Assembly: GCF_900110605.1 (NCBI RefSeq)
Contig: NZ_FOFI01000003.1
Span: 852,394-916,393 of the forward strand
Reading direction: 5' to 3'
DNA length: 64,000 nt
Origin: Epilithonimonas lactis
GTDB taxonomy: Bacteria; Bacteroidota; Bacteroidia; Flavobacteriales; Weeksellaceae
A program made the translations under genes and the position numbers. Shown one piece after another: positions 60,510 through 64,000 of this stretch; position 1 is the stretch's first letter, and every line of letters begins with the position of its first letter. The notes under the pieces are model-generated. The model was not told where the DNA came from. It searched no databases and saw nothing but the letters and a program-made list of their open reading frames with translations.

Positions 60510-61916
60510 TTATTTTCTTATAAGTAAAGCGATATTCTCCACGTGATGGGTTTGCGGGAACATGTCTACTGGTAAGATCTTCACCAATTCGTAATCGTCT
60601 TTCATCAATGCGATATCTCTTGCCTGTGTGGCAGAGTTACAACTTACATAGACAATTCTTTCTGGCGCCAACTTCAGGATCTGTTCCACTACTTTCTGGT
60701 GCATCCCATCTCTTGGTGGATCGGTGATCAAAACGTCGGCTTTTGGATGATTAGCTAAAAACTCGTCGTTGAAGACGCTTTTCATATCACCGCAGTAGAA
60801 AGTTGTATTCTTGAGACCATTCAGTTCTGCGTGCTCGATGGCTGCATCGATGGCTTCCTGAACGGCTTCTATGCCGATGACGTGTTTTGCATTTCTTGCA
60901 ACGTATTGTGCAATCGTTCCTGTTCCAGTGTAAAGGTCATAAACCACCTGATCACCAGTAAGGTCAGCAAATTCCAATGTCTTTCTGTACAACTCTAAAG
61001 CTTGCTTGTAATTCGTTTGAAAGAAAGATTTAGGTCCGATTTTGAATTGAAGACCATCCATTTCTTCGTAGATGAAACCTTCACCATAATAATTCTGAAT
61101 ATCCAGATCGTAGATGCTATCATTTCCTTTAGGATTGATCGCATAAACGAGCGTTGTGATCTGTGGGAATTGGCTTAATAAGAAATCAAATAATTTGATT
61201 CTCTCCACTTTATTATCCTTGTACAATTGGAAAAGAACCATCCAATCACCTTTGGAGTTCTGACGAAGCATCAAAGTTCTAAGGAAACCCTTTTGTTCTT
61301 TTACATCGTAAAATTCCAAACCATTTTCAACTGCATATTTCTTGACAGCCAATCTGATCTGGTTTGATGGATCTTCTTGCAGCCAGCATTCTTTCAGATC
61401 TAGGATCTTGCTCCACATGCCTGGAATGTGAAACCCTAAAGCATCTCTATTCCCAAAGTTTTCTTCGGAGCTGATCTCGTATTGTGTCAGCCAACGGGCA
61501 TTGGAAAAGGAGAACTCCATTTTGTTTCGATAAAAGTATGGATCCGGTGCTCCTAAGATCGGAACTTCCTCGAACTCTGCAAAGCCACCAATTCTTCTGA
61601 TGTTGTTCACCACTTCGCTGTGTTTGAAATCCAGTTGTTTCTCGTAAGCGATATTCTGCCATTTGCAACCACCACAAGTTCCGAAATGAATACATTTGGC
61701 ATCCACCCGATATTCCGAATATTCTAATATCTCAGTAGCTTCGCCTTCTACATAATTGCTTTTTGACTTCTTGACCCTTACGTTGACAAGATCTCCGGGA
61801 ACTGCACCTTTTACTAGAACAGTTTTGCCATCTTCTGTCTTACCAACAGAAACTCCTTTCGCACCGGCGGAAAGGAGTCTGATATTTTCAAGAATTTTGT
61901 TTCTTCTTTGTTTCAT
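60510..61916 (-). CDS. rlmD: 23S rRNA (uracil-1939-C5)-methyltransferase RlmD
   Basis: It methylates U1939 of 23S rRNA with SAM. The 468 residues start with a TRAM domain (about 10-65, VKGAVPGDLVNVRVKK). The Fe-S cysteines are Cys75, Cys81, Cys84 (CIHFGTCGGC) and Cys177 (LKECW). The methyltransferase domain has YDLYTGTGTIAQYV, DPPRDG and the catalytic Cys in VYVSCNSAT. It starts 3 nt after the TlpA-like gene. Confidence 0.93.
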   Translation of the reverse strand: MKQRRNKILENIRLLSAGAKGVSVGKTEDGKTVLVKGAVPGDLVNVRVKKSKSNYVEGEATEILEYSEYRVDAKCIHFGTCGGCKWQNIAYEKQLDFKHSEVVNNIRRIGGFAEFEEVPILGAPDPYFYRNKMEFSFSNARWLTQYEISSEENFGNRDALGFHIPGMWSKILDLKECWLQEDPSNQIRLAVKKYAVENGLEFYDVKEQKGFLRTLMLRQNSKGDWMVLFQLYKDNKVERIKLFDFLLSQFPQITTLVYAINPKGNDSIYDLDIQNYYGEGFIYEEMDGLQFKIGPKSFFQTNYKQALELYRKTLEFADLTGDQVVYDLYTGTGTIAQYVARNAKHVIGIEAVQEAIDAAIEHAELNGLKNTTFYCGDMKSVFNDEFLANHPKADVLITDPPRDGMHQKVVEQILKLAPERIVYVSCNSATQARDIALMKDDYELVKILPVDMFPQTHHVENIALLIRK

Positions 61917-61919
61917 CTA

Positions 61920-63413
61920 TTATTTTGTTTGTACAGAATCTGCATTAGGATTTTGTAACAATTCATTTTGTAATTGTGCCTGTGGATTCACAGTTGGCGC
62001 CTGAAGACCTGAAACTTTGTTCATCGCCTCCACAAATTTTGCATCACCTAAGTTGTAGAAAGTCTGACTTGCTACTTTTCCATCTTTGTCTATCAAAAAG
62101 AATCCAGGGATCTTGAATCCGTAGATGAAGAATTTCTTAGCATAATCGGATTGCAATCCGCCATCAGCATAGTAATTGGTTCCAGGAATACCTTTCAACA
62201 TTGCATTAGCTGTTTTTGTGAATTGCTCTTTCGTATCATCTAGATTAACGAATGCGAAGTTAACTTTGGACTTGTAGAAGTTAACCACTTCTTTCAATAC
62301 TGGGACTGTGGATTGTCCAATGTAAGGATTCCAAGAAGCGTAGCTCATGACCAAAGTTGGTTTACCATTCAATTCAAGATTTCCAGATTTTCCATCCAAT
62401 TTGTTGAAGTTTACTTTCGGCGCTTCCTCTCCTACTTTCAATCCAAATACAGCATTGATCGCAGAGTTAAGATCTTTTTTAACTTCAGAATCTTTGATAT
62501 ATTCATCACTGATTTTCTTAACCTTTTCAACTTCGCTTGTGTAAGGATTCAAATCAAACTTAGCAATGACGAAAGCTAATAAATAGTCTTTTGTTTTTTG
62601 AGACATTTCTTTATTCGTAGCCAAGAATCTTGCGAAGATGGTTGACATACTAACGTTGTCCTTGTCTTTTTGTTTTACCGCAAAGTTTTGGAAATCTTGT
62701 CCAACTTTGTTCAAAAGATAATTTCTGTAAACTGGCAGATTCTCTACCATTCTATCATTATTTTCGGTCAACGTTTTTTCATAATCTTTGAAGTTCTTAG
62801 AAACCTTGAAAGTTGGATCTCCAGCTGCTTGGCCGTGCGCCGACTCATATTGAACTAGGAATGTCAAGATGTTGGTTGTCAACTCGTCTTTTTTAAGTTT
62901 CACAACTTCGCTATCCGCACCTAATTTGTCCGCAGTCTCATCAAGATTCTTTTCAAGGTCGGAATGAATTTTTTTGATATCAACCAAAAAGTCAGATTCC
63001 TTTTTCTGCAACATTTGCATGTTCAATTTAGAGCTGTAAGATTCTAAATATTTTTGAGTTGCAGTGATGAAATCATTGTTTTTCTTAGCATCACCTTCTA
63101 TTTTAAAGACTTCCGGGAAAGTTGCAGAATCACCAGAAACATTCAAAGTCTGACCTTTCTTAAGATAAATGAAATTCATTTTCCCTGCGTAGGTCATGGC
63201 GTACATTCCGTTCTTAGGCGCTTTGAAGTCACCTTTGAAATTACCCTTTTCATCAAGCCCAAGATTGACCAAAGGCAGTGTTGCCACGCCAGAAGCTTCT
63301 ATAAATTCTATTCTTTCCAGAGGAGAACCTCCTTTTACATTTCCTTCAACTTTAACTTTGGAGCAAGAAACTACTAGCAAAGTGAGCAAAAGAAGAAATA
63401 AGTACTTTTTCAT
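61920..63413 (-). CDS. TlpA/DUF4369-like lipoprotein without the CxxC motif
   Basis: The 497 residues have lipobox VVSC (Cys17). A DUF4369-like N-terminal beta-domain fills about 20-110 (VEGNVKGGSPLERIEF). A long helical middle fills about 110-330, and a thioredoxin-like C-terminal domain lies at about 340-470 (LVMSYASWNPYIGQSTVPVL, PGFFLIDKDGKVASQTF). At the redox-active site WCxxC is replaced by WNPYIG, so thiol exchange is impossible. It may bind rather than reduce partners. It begins a run with rlmD. Confidence 0.88.
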   Translation of the reverse strand: MKKYLFLLLLTLLVVSCSKVKVEGNVKGGSPLERIEFIEASGVATLPLVNLGLDEKGNFKGDFKAPKNGMYAMTYAGKMNFIYLKKGQTLNVSGDSATFPEVFKIEGDAKKNNDFITATQKYLESYSSKLNMQMLQKKESDFLVDIKKIHSDLEKNLDETADKLGADSEVVKLKKDELTTNILTFLVQYESAHGQAAGDPTFKVSKNFKDYEKTLTENNDRMVENLPVYRNYLLNKVGQDFQNFAVKQKDKDNVSMSTIFARFLATNKEMSQKTKDYLLAFVIAKFDLNPYTSEVEKVKKISDEYIKDSEVKKDLNSAINAVFGLKVGEEAPKVNFNKLDGKSGNLELNGKPTLVMSYASWNPYIGQSTVPVLKEVVNFYKSKVNFAFVNLDDTKEQFTKTANAMLKGIPGTNYYADGGLQSDYAKKFFIYGFKIPGFFLIDKDGKVASQTFYNLGDAKFVEAMNKVSGLQAPTVNPQAQLQNELLQNPNADSVQTK

Positions 63414-63678
63414 TATTAAAAATTAATTTGTGCAAAAATAACTTAATTAAGATTTGAAAAAAAATGAAATCGATATTTTTATTATAAGATTAACAGATTT
63501 TAAGTATCATTAGTGAGGTTCTGGAAAATAAAGTAGACTCATTGCATATAATGCGATGCTAATAACTAAATCTTGCAAATAGAAAGAAGTCCTAAATCAT
63601 AAATTATTCTTTAAATTTTTCTGTATGATTGAGGTTTCTTGAGAATACATTCGGTTGACATACCTTTGGGTATATATC
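63414..63678. other. AT-rich spacer between the TlpA-like gene and the rRNA operon
   Basis: No ORF, repeat or structured element stands out here apart from the 5S terminator at its right end. Confidence 0.5.
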
Positions 63679-63714
63679 AAAAAAAACGCCCATCAAGTGA
63701 ATGATGAGCGTTTT
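63679..63714 (-). terminator. Terminator of the rRNA operon
   Basis: AAAACGCCCATCA/TGATGaGCGTTTT is followed on the minus strand by a long T run, just after the 5S gene. Confidence 0.85.
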
Positions 63715-63722
63715 GAAAAAAA

Positions 63723-63831
<109 letters not shown>

Positions 63832-64000
63832 GCTGTTCGTACAAAAGGATGTACGCTATGTTTATATTATCAGATTTTGATTAATAGACATTTAGATTCA
63901 GGACCATTAAGGTCTATCATCTATCAGTCCATTATCCTATGGTCTAATAATTATCGATAAAAACGTTCACAAAGAGAGAACCTTGTCGTGCGATCGTGCA
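63832..64000 (-). other. 23S-5S internal spacer of the rRNA operon (partial)
   Basis: This stretch has no ORF. It begins (in plus coordinates) with a short inverted repeat GTTCGTACA/TGTACGC, likely part of 5S precursor processing. I do not recognise the 23S 3' end within it, so I leave the boundary open. Confidence 0.5.

Overview
The window looks like chromosome of a Flavobacteriia/Weeksellaceae bacterium, most likely Chryseobacterium or a close relative. The evidence is the Bacteroidota-type promoter (TTG, 17-20 bp, TAnnTTTG) before several genes, type IX secretion sorting domains, an LptD-like outer membrane protein, the rlmD-DUF6452-DUF6048 gene order, many small SCxx lipoproteins, AT-rich spacers and rho-independent terminators after most transcription units. 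I see no transposase, integrase, prophage or CRISPR array. This is core chromosome carrying several classes of small dispersed repeats.

Layout. 1-2.7 kb: the start of an integral membrane protein, a glycine-zipper lipoprotein and purA. 2.7-3.16 kb: an AT-rich divergent spacer with a probable small RNA. 3.16-10.7 kb: asnB, two poorly known genes, a RidA protein, lptD and an N-acetylmuramoyl-alanine amidase. 10.7-13.5 kb: an aberrant tRNA-Glu with its own promoter and terminator, a DUF1826 gene, a Crp/Fnr regulator, and a PRISE-type reductase preceded by two FNR-like boxes. 13.5-18.1 kb: a probable oxidative-stress block (two ferritin-like proteins, fasciclin, periplasmic MsrB, ECF sigma and anti-sigma). 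18.1-20.8 kb: rpsT, two identical tRNA-Glu genes, a membrane protein, a coiled-coil lipoprotein and aroQ. 20.8-26 kb: minus-strand membrane and regulatory genes (DUF4173, COQ4-like, metallophosphoesterase, a winged-helix regulator operon). 26-37.7 kb: three T9SS cargo proteins, including a 2050-residue subtilase with six FN3-CUB units, with paaI/paaG-like genes among them. 37.8-46.1 kb: a TPR-AraC regulator, clpB, an FKBP lipoprotein and an M1 peptidase. 46.5-53.8 kb: a GH3 glucosidase, DUF4265, an EEP phosphatase, NUDIX, fmt and recQ. 53.8-63.4 kb: two tandem OmpA/TSP3 porins, folK, sppA, DUF6048/DUF6452/rlmD and a TlpA-like lipoprotein. 63.7-64 kb: the 5S rRNA end of an rRNA operon.

The most interesting structure lies outside the genes. 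Four dispersed 99-116 bp elements (near 16.5, 46.2, 51.8 and 59.2 kb) keep their base pairing while the paired bases change between copies, including in the closing stem. That is evidence for a selected or hairpin-mobilised structured repeat. Other leads are the tRNA-Glu with U37 and a broken T-stem, the small RNA between purA and asnB, paired FNR boxes next to a gene encoding an FNR-type recognition helix, and an identical 15-bp palindrome on the promoters of two neighbouring operons.
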